Assembly (NCBI RefSeq): GCF_032854445.1
Contig: NC_088295.1
Location: forward strand, 27,951,385 to 28,015,384
DNA: 64,000 nucleotides
Source of the DNA: Liolophura sinensis
Taxonomy: Eukaryota; Mollusca; Polyplacophora; Chitonida; Chitonidae
Reading direction: 5' to 3'
Position numbers and translations under genes: made by a program. Every line of letters begins with the position of its first letter. Position 1 is the first letter of the stretch. Of this stretch, positions 32,989 through 46,271 are shown in pieces. The notes under the pieces were generated by a model. That model saw nothing but the letters and a program-made list of their open reading frames with translations. It searched no databases and was not told where the DNA came from.

Positions 32989-35900
32989 AGTAACGTTGTC
33001 ACCGTCGAAAGGAAGTGAAATACATAGAAGTTAAAGAAAAAATATTAGACACAAGGCTTTATTTGAAACTGGAATAACTGAAATAAATCATTTGCTTCGA
33101 TGGATTCAAACTAGTTGAGCTAATAATCTTAGGGAAAACTGGGTAACAGATGCATCGTGGAGAGTTTGCTTTTACGCCTGATCTGACAGAATCTTCATCA
33201 CCCATGTTACCACAGAGCCAGAGTTATGGGAGCTGTTGTGTTTCCCTCCAACTTGTGACAGCACAGCAGTGCAGGTTTAACATGAACATAAATTCAAGAA
33301 AATCTGTTTTTGTTGATAGCATATAATATAGTTTGTCATAGAGCGTTGCCCGGTTGTTTTCATCCTAGTGACAATACTGGAAAACTAGGATGTAAATAAG
33401 ATGTAATTTTTATTCACACTTTTTACTGGTATTCTCCCATATCTGGTATTGGTATATGGCGGGGAACAATGCTCATTGCCACACTATTTCTAACCTGACA
33501 TATATTCGACTGTCACAAAGACACAGTGAAATGGTGGTCAGAACAATTTGTTTGTTTGCTTAATATATAATGGTTTAAGAGCAAAAACTCATTCATTCCC
33601 AAGAGGTATCGCATTTGTAACAGTATTTTTCAAATGCAGAAATACATACATGCTACCTCATTGAAAAAGCCATGATGAAGACACCAGACAGGACACCCCA
33701 CACAGACTAACGAGACTAAAACCCCTTCCAGACTATCCAACATCATTCAGCTTTTGTTGACTCAACATCAAGTTGAATGCTGTTGAGGTAAGTTGAGTGT
33801 TCATCCACACTACATATCAGATAGGTCAACATTGTCGAACACCGTTGTCGTGTATTGAGCTGCGTGTTTTACACAAACTTTCAATAAACTGGAAAGAAAT
33901 TTCCATCTTTCTCTCCAGTGCAATGAGACTCAATGATTTTGTTTTGTCCCTGTATTTGTAATCTTTAGAGAGAGTCTTGTACAGGCAAGAGTATTTTTTC
34001 ATACTCCTGTGTCAACGAAACTGTCTCATTGTGAGACCAGTCTCTCTCTTTCGCCTTTTCTGCACGCCTGCTGATTTCCTGCTTTCACTCAACTTGACTC
34101 AACTTATTGATAAAAAATAATCATGCACATTTCAATGTTCAATGTTGTTGGATGTTGTTGAACGGAGAGAATGTTAGTTTTGATGGGTGTCTGTGACACA
34201 TACTCGTCTATTTTGTGATTGTTGATGTAGCCAGTCATGACAGTTCCATTATGCTTGACTTTCATTAGAGGTGTAAGTGGCCTGGATGTGTTTATTTAAC
34301 ACTTCCAATAGGTGATCTGTACATGTATTTGGTATGCATTTACTGTACAGCTGTATGTATTTGTAGGTGTGCATGATTCCTGTTTTTATCTGATGTTCAT
34401 TTAACTCCCTGTATGCAAAGCATGGAAGGCTGAAACTATGAACAGTTGATGATCTTGTAATAAAAACATTACAAGCTTTATACACATCTGTCACCCAGAT
34501 TAAGTATTTCATTAATGATGAGTCATACAAATGAATTGACCCAGTGTATTGGCAGATATCTAATGTAGCTAAATGTTCAGTGCATTCAGCATGTTTAGTT
34601 AATATCATAATTTTCTTTGATGATCCTTCCAAAAATATTGTGGAGTCATCCTTTCACTTAGTGTCAGCGCTTTTCTGTGGTAATTCTGTAGCATGTGAGA
34701 GACTTCTAGACCTTGGTATGTTTATAGATGAATTTAACGGAATCCAGTATGGCTTGCCAGTTGTGACTTCCACACTTTCTCCTCTAGTCTTGGGCATGGC
34801 ACAACACCAAACAAGTAAACAGATTAATGAAGTAATTTAAAATTTTCACTGTTCTGCTCTGTCATTTTTATGTATAATTTGATATTAATTTAGAATAACC
34901 CTACATGTGTATTTTACAATCCACCATGTGATCTATAATGGCCATTGCAACAGTAGAAAGGTTATGCCCATATACCTGAAAGTAAATTTTCTGAAGTTAT
35001 CATCTGACACAAGGCTCTCTCTTCATTTGGTAATCGAAAGAGTTTTTCGTGTACACTTTTCTTTTCAAAGTGTTGCGGAACTTCAGTATAAATCACAGGC
35101 CCTTGTTAGTGGTATAATGAGCTATTCTTGTCACTGCCAGACCTGGCCTATGAAGGCACAGGCTTAAATCTCTGCTGCTTTAGATGTGGCTTTAAGTCAA
35201 GAAAACAACTCCCCTCTTCAAACCTGACCAATGACATAGAAATAAAATAAATTCTTTAGTGTGGCATTAAAGAGGCTATACCAGAGATTTTTAGCCAAAA
35301 AATCCATATTTGATGTAATCAAATCCAATATTCTGTATTTACCTGTGCCAAGAATAGCTCAAATTATTGTCTTTTATTGAGCTTTATGACAGATTTTAAA
35401 AGGGTAACACATGCACAGATGAGGTTGATATTTTGTGAAAGATATAATTTGGGCTATTGTAAAATACATACATGTAATAGCAAAAATTTATTGGCATTTG
35501 CTCGGATTGAGTTTTTGCACAAAAACTCCGCTATAACCTCTTTATGGAAAAAAAAATCTGTAATATTGTACACAGTATGTACATATAAAACAAAGGCAAG
35601 GTAATTTTCTGTAAATTTGTCAAACTCTTCAATATGAGGTAAATGTACATATATACATGTGTATGAAAAGATATGGACGACAACTTTTATTTAGGAGACC
35701 TATCAACATGTCTAGATGTACAGGACTCACTTTATACATGTGTATGCAAATGTGCATGAAAATGTCACTCAGGTGATAGGATAATATACATGTACATGTT
35801 TACATGTGCCATGAATAACTACATGATCTCCTACCAGATACATTGAGTGACATTTAATACATGTATGCGAAACAACCAGAGGCTTATTTAACTGCTGACT

Positions 35901-36425
35901 GCTTATAGTTGCAAACCTTTCTGCTGTCATTCCAGATGTAATCTAGCAGCTTGGAGGCCTGGATAGTTTGCAAAATTTGCTAATGAGGATACGGGATTCT
36001 TTTGACCCATATTTAGGTGACAGCTATCAGGTTTACTTGTTGAAAAATATGTGTCCTCAGGAAACATAAAACCTTTTCATCCACCAAACTCTAATCGTAA
36101 TCATCAAGAGATCTAAAAAGTACATGTATTACTAGTGGCCAGTATACATGTATAGGCACAAAAGTGCAAACCTCTGCCACAGCTAAATGCACAAAAGCAC
36201 ATGGTAAAATCCTTTAAAAATCATGTGGTGATGCAGATCTTGATCGCAATCTTAATGTAATGGATTAGATTGCTCAAAATTTAATGCAAGCCTTTGGATA
36301 ATCCTATGTAAAGTTACTGACAGAAAGACAGACAGACAGACAAATAAACACCGACATAAACATAAACTCCTTTGATGAAGACGGTTTAGTTGTGTTAAAA
36401 TGAAGCCTTCCTATTATACTCAAGA
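32989..36425. other. Gene-poor DNA without recognised features
   Basis: The longest ORFs (34249-34632 minus, 34544-34840 plus) overlap each other and have no domain or splice context. A (GACA)n run lies at about 36320-36342. Confidence 0.35.
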
Positions 36426-36692
36426 TCATACCAAAGATCATACCAAAGACTTACCAAAGAATGGTACATGTTGCTGCCTTGCTTGGCATTCAGTACTGAG
36501 AGCTTTGAGCAAGGATTGGCCTGGTGTCAGTAGAATATGACTGGGTGATGTGTCATGTCTGGTGTCTTCGGCATGATACTTGTGACAGCAGCACATAATA
36601 GGACACAGCATACATGTATGTACCCACACCTACTGACTCCCGTCGTCACATGACTGAAAATTGTTACCCTACAGCATAAAACCCCAAGCATT
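36426..36692 (-). repeat. SINE-like repeat family B copy, inverted
   Basis: Read on the minus strand it starts TGCTTGGGGTTTTATGCTG and has TTTTCAGTCATGTGACGACG. The AAGTATCATGCCGAAGACAC core and the CTGAATGCCAAGCAAGG block follow. It is the same family as 19360-19680 and 23352-23590. Confidence 0.8.
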
Positions 36693-37578
36693 CATGTATA
36701 TACATACCCATGATGTGCTTGACTCTAGGCATGGGAGTGGGTTTGTGGGACAGATTTATTAGGTTGAATTAACTTTTGTTCTTTCCATATGTACATACAT
36801 CTGGTCAACATTTTCTTAGAACATTTCTAAGCACAAGTCACCAAAGGATCTGTTCGAACAGTTGAAGTAATAAGCAGTTAACATTTACAGATGATCTGGC
36901 TTGTCTCCTGAAGTGCACAGGTGTTAAAGATGTTGCAGCTGTACATGTAGCTCTGAAATTATGCATTATCCTTGTGTGTATTATTGACGAGTGTAACAGT
37001 GATGCAGGTACTATACTGCCAGATGTGCAGCAGTTATCATTTACATCTGATCTCTTTGATCATCAAAGAGCCAAACGTCGGCGCACAGTACAAGTTCACA
37101 GTCACCCTATTTAAGTTCTTCAGAGGCATGATTTCTTCAGGTCATTGAATTTCTGTGAATTAATACTTTTTTTCAGATCAGAAAGTGCAATATTTAAAGA
37201 TTTATGACAAAAATGAAGAAGTAGTTCAAAAACTCAGGTACTTGTCTATGATACCTGTAATTTAGGGGGTGTAAAGAACAGCATGATATGTTGGCTGCCT
37301 CTTGAGTGTTTCTGTGCTAGTTTCCTGAGTAAATATATACATGTCACATCATACTGGTAAGCAGTATTCTGTTTGCTGCATATATACACGTAGTTGTGTC
37401 GGAATGCTATTGTCAACAGTGGCAGAGTCTGTCACATTATTAAACATCACGGTTAAAGGTAAACAAATATGCATATACAATCTCTCATTTCCAGTGCTCC
37501 CCGCTTAAGCTTACATACATTTACCATATCTAGAATCATCCTATCTGTCTGTTATCTATACCTCTGAATAAGTCATTG
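36693..37578. other. Gene-poor DNA without recognised features
   Basis: No gene or shared repeat is seen. Confidence 0.35.
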
Positions 37579-38126
37579 AAGGAGAAGAAAACCTTAAAAA
37601 CATGACACTATAGGCTGAAAAGAGTCAATTTTTTTCTATCTGGTGGTGCCTGCTGCATAATTTTGCGATTTTTCCTTGCCATTCACGTAAAACCTGAATA
37701 CAGCGAAGCTGTCCATCGTGTCCTCCATCTTTAACACCCTGTAATTCATGCTGGGGTGTGTTGCCTCTCAGTCAGTGAGAGTCGTTAAAACTGCCGGCTT
37801 GTTCGTGTAAACTCGGAACCTACGTCCAACATTTCCCGATCGTCAAGCGGAAAACGAACTCTACTGTTTGCCACCTTCTGGGAAGAAGAGTTCTACCAGA
37901 AATGTACGAACTGCACTTCGGCGGTTTCCAACGGCAATTCTCCTCCTAACGCAGAAGACTTCAGGACTAGTTTTTAGGCAAAATGGAGTCACCTACACCA
38001 GATTTTGGCGCCGACTTTATTTATAATTTATCAACTTGAGGTACATTTTTTTTTATGGCATGCACCTGGAGGAAATGCATACTCTTTTCATTGTTATTTG
38101 ATTGATATTTAAATTTTCTTCTCCTT
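37579..38126. mobile_element. Putative 548-bp MITE with 13-bp inverted ends
   Basis: AAGGAGAAGAAAA at 37579-37591 is perfectly inverted as TTTTCTTCTCCTT at 38114-38126. The interior is more GC-rich than its surroundings and has no long ORF. No clear target duplication was found, so the element call rests on the ends and the composition step. Confidence 0.5.
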
Positions 38127-39985
38127 TAAGCCACTCACTGATGATTCAAGAAATATTAATGTCTGTTACTGAATGTTACTCAGGTAAATGACAGGTGAGC
38201 ATACGTCGGAAACTGTCCAATTTAAGTGTTGATAGACAGGTATCTTTTTTGGATCTCAAAGGGCAATTTAGAAAGTTTAATGAGCTAATTTTGATCAATT
38301 TTTGCCAAAAATAAATTAACGTATAACTACAATTAAAGTTGATATTAAAGTTTAGTTATATCAAGAAAGTAATTGCATTCATGTGAAACTATAAACACAA
38401 CGTTATGTTACAGTTAGTATTATTTTAACTTTATTGTAGAACTTTGTATGACTGGTATTTCCTTGAATATTCTTATAGTGAATACAAATACCAAATTAAG
38501 TGAAGGTCCTAGTTCTGTGCATCCATATGTATTTATAAAAATGAAAGTACATGTAAGTCTGTATCTGTATATGTATATATATATATCTTCCATCTCTGAG
38601 AAAAATCTTGGTTTTTCACTTCTGCAATTGACTAAATTACACATCTAAATCACACGGCATGTTTTCCTGTGAAATGAATCATGTGGAGTTACAGCTGAAT
38701 AAAGCATTAGTCAGTGGATTCTTTCTGTTGTACAATAACTGAGGAATCTGAATCAATAACCAATAACAATAGCTGCTCACAGTCTGATGTCATCACTATC
38801 AGTTTAACTGTCATGTGTCCTATAAACTGTGGGTATAATATTACTTTTAAATCATGTGTGTTTGGTGTCTTTCACTTTATATCCCCTAACTTGAAGTGGT
38901 ATATATATTTGACCTACAATGTATATACTTGTATATAATGTCTTAATCTTGTACGGATAGGTGTATATCACACAGATATAAACAGGAAGTCCTTAAGAAT
39001 GTGGATTTTGTTGAGTTCAAGGTGAGCACTTGCATGTTATTACAGCAGTTTTGCTTTGGTGGAGGTGTCTGTGGTTATACTTCAAGTTTGTAACATTATA
39101 CAATCAATCTCCAGTATTTCTGCACAGGTTTATTATTATTCATAAGACATTGTGAGGTGAAGTGTCTGAATCCACCCAGAGAAATCATTACAAGGAGCTG
39201 ATCATTAGTTAAATTTATGCCTTTTTGTCTTGAGAAAGTTGTTATGCAGTTAATGACAACAACAACTACTGGTAGACTTACGCACATATTGGAACTTGTC
39301 CTGCCTTAAGTAGGGATAATGTTTACAACAGAAAATAGCATTAAATTTAGATGAATTTCTAGTCTTGAAAATTCTGAGTGGTAATGGATTACTCCGATTA
39401 CCTCTCATATACCCTGGGAAAATCCCATATATTCCAAACAGGAAACAGTGGGCATAAAGATTAGGCTTGATATGACACATGTAGGCCAGTTTTTAAAAAT
39501 ATTTTTCTTTCCTTTCTTTCATTGTATTGGGAAAGTCCTACTCTTTAAGAGTATAAAATAGGATTTCATATTTCAATATTTCAATGATGAGCACCAAGCC
39601 TTTGGTCTTTGTCTGTTATTCACTCTGCCATGATGGGCATGTCTTGAGATTCTGAAACTTGGTAATGAACAGTGGCTTTAGAGTTGCAAATAGTACATAT
39701 ACGATTCATTGAGTAGGTTATGACAGTATTGTGCAAAACTACCGTGTAAAATTCCATAGTCATAGAAAGTCCACAGTAAGTGTACTTGTAGAGGAGTGAG
39801 ATTTTATTAGGTAGATTTTCATTTGATTGAAGTGTGCGGTTTGTTAACCTGATTAGTAGACATGTTAATGCTCCAGAGACTATTGAACGCACGCCGATAT
39901 ACCGATGTAATAGGCTGTTGCTCTGGATTTCAGTTCTGCACACTTTATTGTGCGTGAGTTAGGTTTTGTCTAGCATTTCCATGTT
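38127..39985. other. Gene-poor DNA without recognised features
   Basis: A short TA run lies at 38570-38585. ORFs such as 39620-39943 (minus) lack domains. Confidence 0.35.
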
Positions 39986-39995
39986 ACAGTTTCAT

Positions 39996-40244
39996 TTATT
40001 TATTTATTGGTGTTTTATGCCGTACTCAAGAATATTTCACTTATATGACGACGGCCATTATGTTGGGAGGAAATCAGGCAGAGCCCGGGGGAAACCCACG
40101 ACCATCCGCAGGTTGCTGCAAGACCTTCTTACATATGGCCGGATAGGAAGCCAGCATGAGCTGGACTTGAACTCAAAGCAACCACATTGGTGAAAGGCTT
40201 CTGGGTCATTTCTCTGCGCTAGCGCGCTAACTATCTGAGCTGTA
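39996..40244 (-). repeat. SINE family A copy with target-site duplication
   Basis: It has an inverted tail TTATTTATTTATTGGTGTTT, GAGCCCGGGGGAAACCCACG, and GCGCTAGCGCGCTAAC near the head. ACAGTTTCAT flanks it at 39986-39995 and 40245-40254. The first few bases of the head are missing. Confidence 0.92.
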
Positions 40245-40254
40245 ACAGTTTCAT

Positions 40255-43200
40255 GTCAGAGGTCTATCAGTACAATGAATATACACTACATGGGAAGCCT
40301 TAAGTCAGTCTATAATTACGGCGTGACTTTTGTTCACATTATACCCAACTCAACCAGTTGATGACTTAAGATCAGTTCATGCTGTGAAATATTCACCATT
40401 AACCGGAGCCTCACATGGGAGAAATTAGATTTGAGTGTTCAGCAGAAAATGCAATTGACAAGGATTGTCGCCAAATTAAATTAGGTGGATGGGTGATTAG
40501 TTCTTCTGTGTGTGAGAGCTTGGTAACACAGCTGTGCATTCATTTGGCTGTGAAATGGGATTCAAGCTCAAGGAGGTTTATAGCCATACTGTAATTACCA
40601 TGCAATTCTTAAATGACGGTGGGAAAGACGGTCTTTCTCAAAGGGCATGACAATGGCAACTTTATTAATCTAACCTTCCTACACAGCTGATTTAACATTT
40701 ACATGTAGACAAAGGCCTCTTAAGGTGGTTGTAATTATAATGAAAGTTTGAATTTTTTTTTAGTTTAATCATTAACAATCAAATATTTTAAACTTCATGA
40801 AGCAGCTCCCTAAGTTTCTTTGATGCTTTGGCCCTCAGTCAGTCGCTGAGGTTGTTGATTAGATTTGTGTCATCCTATCTTCTAACATGGACCATTCACT
40901 TAAAGTGAAAGACAGCACTATGTTTATGTCCACTGAAAGACTACCACTCAGAGTATCTCAAACCGGCATTAAATATTTTTTTAGATTTTTTTTTCAACCA
41001 AATGAAAGTTTAGCGAAAACTTTTCAGCATCAGCATGTCTCCACTATCGACAGCAAGTTGACAGCCCTGTTTAATTTAGTTCTTTATCGTCGAAGGCATA
41101 ATAGTCTAAGCCATAGTCTAGGGCAGATTAAATTCGTGGACTTAGGCAATGAAGGACCAAGTGATAAAGAGCTTTCTCGGAAATTGGACATTCTGGAAGA
41201 ATTTCTTCCACTGCTTGAACTGTTCGTGCATCAGACCTACTTTTGTGCAGTGTATGAGTAGCTTGCAGATGCATGGCCGACGTATTCCTGGTTAAAGTAG
41301 TCTCCGGACGTGTTTTGCTTGTACTGGTAATTCTGACCCCTATTAAATGTTTACAAAATTACAGTAGGATTGTCATATAACTGGATTCATGCTTCAATTC
41401 TAAATCTAGGCGTTTGACTGCCGCTAGATTTTATGCTTCAGTTTTATTGTGGTGGCTTCTAAAATGAGAGCAGTGCTGACCTAGTTATCGCTGACGTCAG
41501 AGAAGGCACCTTGGCTTAAACACAGCATTTCAATAATTTTACTGTATTTTATAAAAGGAAACAGAAATAAATATCCCTTATATACGAGAAAGACAAAGGG
41601 CAAAATTTAAATTCTTCAGTTCTGATAAATTCAGAAAAAAAATGTTTATTAAGATTTAATTAATTTTAAGCATTCTTCTCTTTCCCATAAACCTTTGGCA
41701 TCCCTTATGAATTTTTCCCTGACTCTGATATTTGTTATTTAACAACTGCATGCTGACTAAACGCTAACATGAGCGACAAAAAATGTACTTGTATAATTTG
41801 AAAAAGTGGGCCTAAGGTCTACTGGGGAGATGAATGCGGTGTGGGTCGAGACGGTATGCTACTGTCTTACATACTTTGTTATACCGTTATTGAATATTAC
41901 ACTGCTGGTAAATCAACTGATTTTACATCTGTAGGGGTGTGTAAATGATACAGACCTGTCCCACAACACTGTGAAATTGCCCTTTGGCTACACGTAACTA
42001 AATCATTGTAAACGATCTCAAAATGATGTTCTATGCAGTAGTTCTGTGTTGTCATATGTCACTTCATGGAGTGAATGGGTAAAGGCCACGTCACATCTTA
42101 GGGCGTGCTATCTGATAGCAACGTGTTTGATTGGATACAATTCTCAAGATGGCCGCCTTGATTCACACCATTTGAGTAGCATTGTCATTTTGTTCTACAT
42201 GTTATTCACTGAAATCCCATTAAAATAATAAAGTATGATACTTTTTAGAGTATCCTGCTTTCGATTGAAACATGCTTTAGCCAGGTGCTGTCTTGCTCTT
42301 TAACAAGGCACTCAGCGTAAAATGATTTCACCGTTTTGGGTGATGGTATTTGCAGCTTTATGTTGACAAATATGACTTCAAGCCCAATCACAGCATACTG
42401 ACACTGCCAACAAAAATATGACGTATATCCCCTTATGTTTAGCAGCCAACCAAAATTAAGAAGGTGCAAGCATGTACTAAGATTGACAGTTTTAAAGTGT
42501 TAAGTAAGACGTGCCTAGACCTCGAACCTTGGTGTCTTCGAGCAGCAAGTAGGTGATATATTCCAGGTGACTGTGGAGCTGGATTTAAAAAAACATTCAG
42601 ATTATTGGTGCAGGGATTGTCATTGTGAATGATGGCACAAAATGTGTGGAATTTGGTCTTTAAAAGTGAGTTGTCACAAAAACATTTATGTTTACAGTTT
42701 ATTCTCTACAATTGTAACTAGACTGACACATTTTTTTGTCATTGTAATAATGATGAAAGGAGCATCTGGCAGACAACAGTAGACTCCAGAGTTATTCCAG
42801 TGGAGAATAAAAATTGAAGTTGTCATTGTTAAGTTTCTGGAAATGTTAAAGCCAAAATTTGATTTTTTATATATTTAATTAATGATCAAATTTATCTCAG
42901 TGTTGCACTATAAAAACCACTGGTTAATCTCCGATATGTGTGGGATGACCGATGAAGGTGTATGAAATAAGGCTGCCAGCTACTGAGGTGGAGAAAAAGA
43001 TAATTTTGATAGCTGTTAAAACAAACTGTATGTACATGTGTCTACAATATCTCTTTTGAGATACAACTACTAGTAATACTAACACATTTGTTAAATTTCC
43101 TATTTTGCCATTTTTTTTTACCATTTTTTTGTGGAATTCTGAAACCAGATTTTAAATTAGCACAAGCTTTTGTCTACTTAAACACAAGAATGTTTCCTTT

Positions 43201-44195
43201 TTGCACCGAGGGCCACCAGCCTTTTTTGCATTCTGCTGGCCATATAAAGCTGCGGGTGTGGATTGATTTATTGATGTAGCTTAACTGGATGACCATGCTG
43301 TTAATATCTTTTTTCCCCAGCTGAGCAAAGTGTGTCAGGTTGACCTTATGGAGGTTGGACAAAAAGATAAAGACTGGCATTGAAGTGCCAGGCTTATCAG
43401 AGCCATGATTCTTTTGATGTTTTGTTGGGAGAATTCTTATTAAATATCTCCCTACCAGGAGTCATTTTAGGTTTCATAGTGATAATGATTTTTAGTATAA
43501 TGTGGATTCATGCAAATATATGTTTGAATGGTTATTGTGGATACTACAAACGTTGCTGAACTGTATGTGGATACAGTCAATGTCTCAATGACCTTTTTCA
43601 GGTGGAAAAAGAAAAATCAAACTAAATAGTAGTCAGATATGTAGACTAAATAAGTAGTCATCACTATCTGAAATTCTGAAAACCCTATAATATTTAATAC
43701 CTATTTATGGAGCACTGATAAGTTAATGTGATATATTGGTTTGTTCTTAATAACACTGTCAATATGGTGGATACAGCTTTAAAGTATCATTTATTCGTTT
43801 CACTGCGTTGAACTTTGAAATAAGTGAAGATGTATTTTCTGAAATAATTTTCAGGTGAGTTCTTCAATCCTTAGCGTCAATCCCCTGTACAAATACAATC
43901 ATTTATAAAACTGACATACTGTAATTCTTCAACCTGTTCAACCACTAAAGCACTTTTTGAGTGGAAATGATGCATATAAATATTCTGAAAATGATGCTGA
44001 AAACAATTTGTTCGTGTCATTAAAGATGGCTGCTTCATAAAACTGTGCAAGTTCTTTCTGTAGACGTCAAGTTCTCTTAGAATGTTTGAAACTATTGGCT
44101 GCAGAGATGGTTGAAAAGGTTTGAGAATTAGGGTAGTTGTACATATATTGTATATGTGTTTGGGGAGGAGCTATCATGGGGCGATTTGGAGGTAT
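40255..44195. other. Gene-poor DNA without recognised features
   Basis: The 124-codon ORF at 40887-41261 has no domain, signal or splice context. No shared repeat was noticed. Confidence 0.35.
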
Positions 44196-44205
44196 AAGGC
44201 TTTGA

Positions 44206-44477
44206 TTTATTTATTTATTTATTTGATTGGTGTTTTACGCCGTGCTCAAGAATATTTCACTTATACGATGGCGGCCAGCATTATGGTGGGTGGAAACCGG
44301 GCAGAGCCCGGGGGAAACCCATGACCATCCGCAGGTTGCTGACAGACCTTCTCACGTACGGCCGGAGAGGAAGCCAGCATGAGCTGGACTTGAACTCACA
44401 GCGACCACATTGGTGAGAGACTCCTGGGTCACTACGCTCTGCTGGCGCTTTAACCGACTGAGCCGCGGAGGCCCCAC
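44206..44477 (-). repeat. SINE family A copy, full length, with target-site duplication
   Basis: The copy runs from the inverted tail TTTATTTATTTATTTATTTG to the head GAGCCGCGGAGGCCCC. A perfect 10-bp duplication, AAGGCTTTGA, lies at 44196-44205 and 44478-44487. Confidence 0.95.
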
Positions 44478-44479
44478 AA

Positions 44480-44790
44480 GGCTTTGAATCCAGGCTCAAA
44501 TCCAGCCTTGGACTGGAAATTTGTAGACTCTCCTCCTTTCATTGTTTGTGAGATCTTGGTGACAATAGCATTATGCTCTTGTGTCAGTTTGCGCTGTCTG
44601 TTCATTGAAGACCACTTCATTTGTTTTCACCAGTATGGTTTGGATGTCCGTACATTATATGTGGAAAAATTCGTGAGCAACTGGCCAATTTAAGGTTGAT
44701 GATTTACCCTGGGCACTCCGGTTTTCCTCCACCTACATTTAAACTGACTGCCATTATTAAAGTGAAAAAAAGATATTTCATTCAGTTTTT
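44480..44790 (+). repeat. SINE-like family C copy, degenerate
   Basis: TTGAATCCAGGCTCAAATCC (B-box-like), TTCGTGAGCAACTGGCCAAT, TTTACCCTGGGCACTCCGG and AGATATTTCATTCA. The family A SINE at 44206-44477 sits at its B-box. Confidence 0.5.
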
Positions 44791-46150
44791 TTTTTGACAA
44801 GTATTGAATGAATATTATTCAAGAATTAAACAGTTTCACCTGCCATTTGGCTTTAGAACTCAGAATGTACAGACATATGCATGTATCTGATAACATTAAA
44901 AGCACTCAGTACATATTTCTACTGAAGCTCTTGCACCTTGTTGGTCATACATTTATTGTCAAATCATATGAGTTGAGGGATCTAAAATACCATTGGAAAC
45001 AAGACACCCAAAGAAATAGCCCTAGGGAGTACAGTACAAGGGTAGTGGAAATTTCATTTCCATAAAAATTGAAAGTTGTAATCAAAGAAACCTTTCCACA
45101 TATCGAAATGTCAGTTTTCTCTTTCTCAGGATTTGATATATCGTGTCTAGTTGGATTTTTTTCCAGATTTACATAGAAATGTATTAGATTGTTACCTCTG
45201 CAGTCAACGGAAGAACCCTTCAGAAATTGCTTTCTCTGTGATCACAATAGTAAGGACAACAGTGTCACACTTAGATATATAAATGTATACACTTACATTG
45301 GTTACTGTGGGTGCATATTACAGTGTGTGATTTGGTAAGCCATACATGTATATGGTGTCCTCCAGCCAGAGGTAGATTATCTGGCTTCTGAAGTAGGTAC
45401 CTTAAATATCTGCTTCTGTAGTCACAAACTTATAATGGTATGTTACACACACTTTGTCAGAATGGGAGCGAGTGGTTAAGGTGCTTATCTTTCCTTCACC
45501 AAGTGACACAAGACATAAGACAGTTGTTCAGCTTTTTCGCATGTTTACAGGGTATCATTCAAGCAAATTCTGACTGCATTATTCTGTGTAGACTGATAAA
45601 ATTATACATTTTGTGAAGCCCTGAAATTAGCCTATCCAACCAATGTAGTTTTGTCTCTAAATTAAAAACATGCATAAATTGCACTGAAAGCTGATCTTTC
45701 ATATGCAAAATGGTTCAGGAATTATGGTGTCAGATATGCCTACCATTCTTGGGCTGGGATATTTCGACATTCTCTGAGTGACTTCTATTGTTCTTGTGGC
45801 CTTTCTGGCCCTTAGCAGTCAATGTCCCACTCTTGTACCGTCTTACATGAAGTTTACTGCCTTCCACCAACATGACACGTGTAAAAGTTCATCTGTAAAG
45901 TTGCAACATTTTGAAGGTCAGCGGTTTACTCTGGGCTGTTAGGAGTCATATCATATACTCTCTGCCATAACTTGTGTGAAAAAATTCTTGAGTAAGTTTG
46001 TTAACTACAGTAAAAAAAAAATTGTTTTTTTTTTTAATTTTTAGCTGCAGCAACTGCCCAGTCTCCCTGTTAATTTGTTTTCAGGTTCACAATAGTTGGT
46101 CGGTCAGTAAGATTTTTACATCATATGTTTACATCATATGTTAACATAGA
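44791..46150. other. Gene-poor DNA with repeat traces
   Basis: At 45467-45530, GCGAGTGGTTAAGGTGCTTA looks like a tRNA-type SINE head. At 45920-46000, GGTCAGCGGTTTACTCTGGG and AAATTCTTGAGTAAG look like a SINE tail. No gene is seen. Confidence 0.35.
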
Positions 46151-46152
46151 GG

Positions 46153-46271
46153 ATATTGCACGGTGGCATGGTGAAGGTTGAATACCATAAATATTGTTCG
46201 AGTGAGAGATGGAATGATAACCCACAAGATGCAAATTTTTTTATGGTATTCAATCTTCACTGTGCAATATT
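46153..46271. repeat. Inverted repeat, possible short MITE
   Basis: The arm 46153-46190 (ATATTGCACGGTGG...GTTGAATACCATAA) is the inverse of 46241-46271 (TTATGGTATTCAATCTTCAC then TGTGCAATAT), with about 50 bp between. The left arm has about 6 extra bases. Confidence 0.75.

Noticed and set aside
34249-34840. Overlapping ORFs on both strands
   Set aside because: Neither has a domain, and overlap on both strands is typical of chance open frames.
40887-41261. 124-codon ORF on the + strand
   Set aside because: It contains a phenylalanine run from a T-tract and no recognisable domain. No splice or start context supports it.
44281-44499. ORF with the peptide SVKAPAERSDPGVSHQCGRC, repeated at 53718-53903 and 60672-60878
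   Set aside because: The recurring peptide is a translation of the family A SINE, not a protein family.
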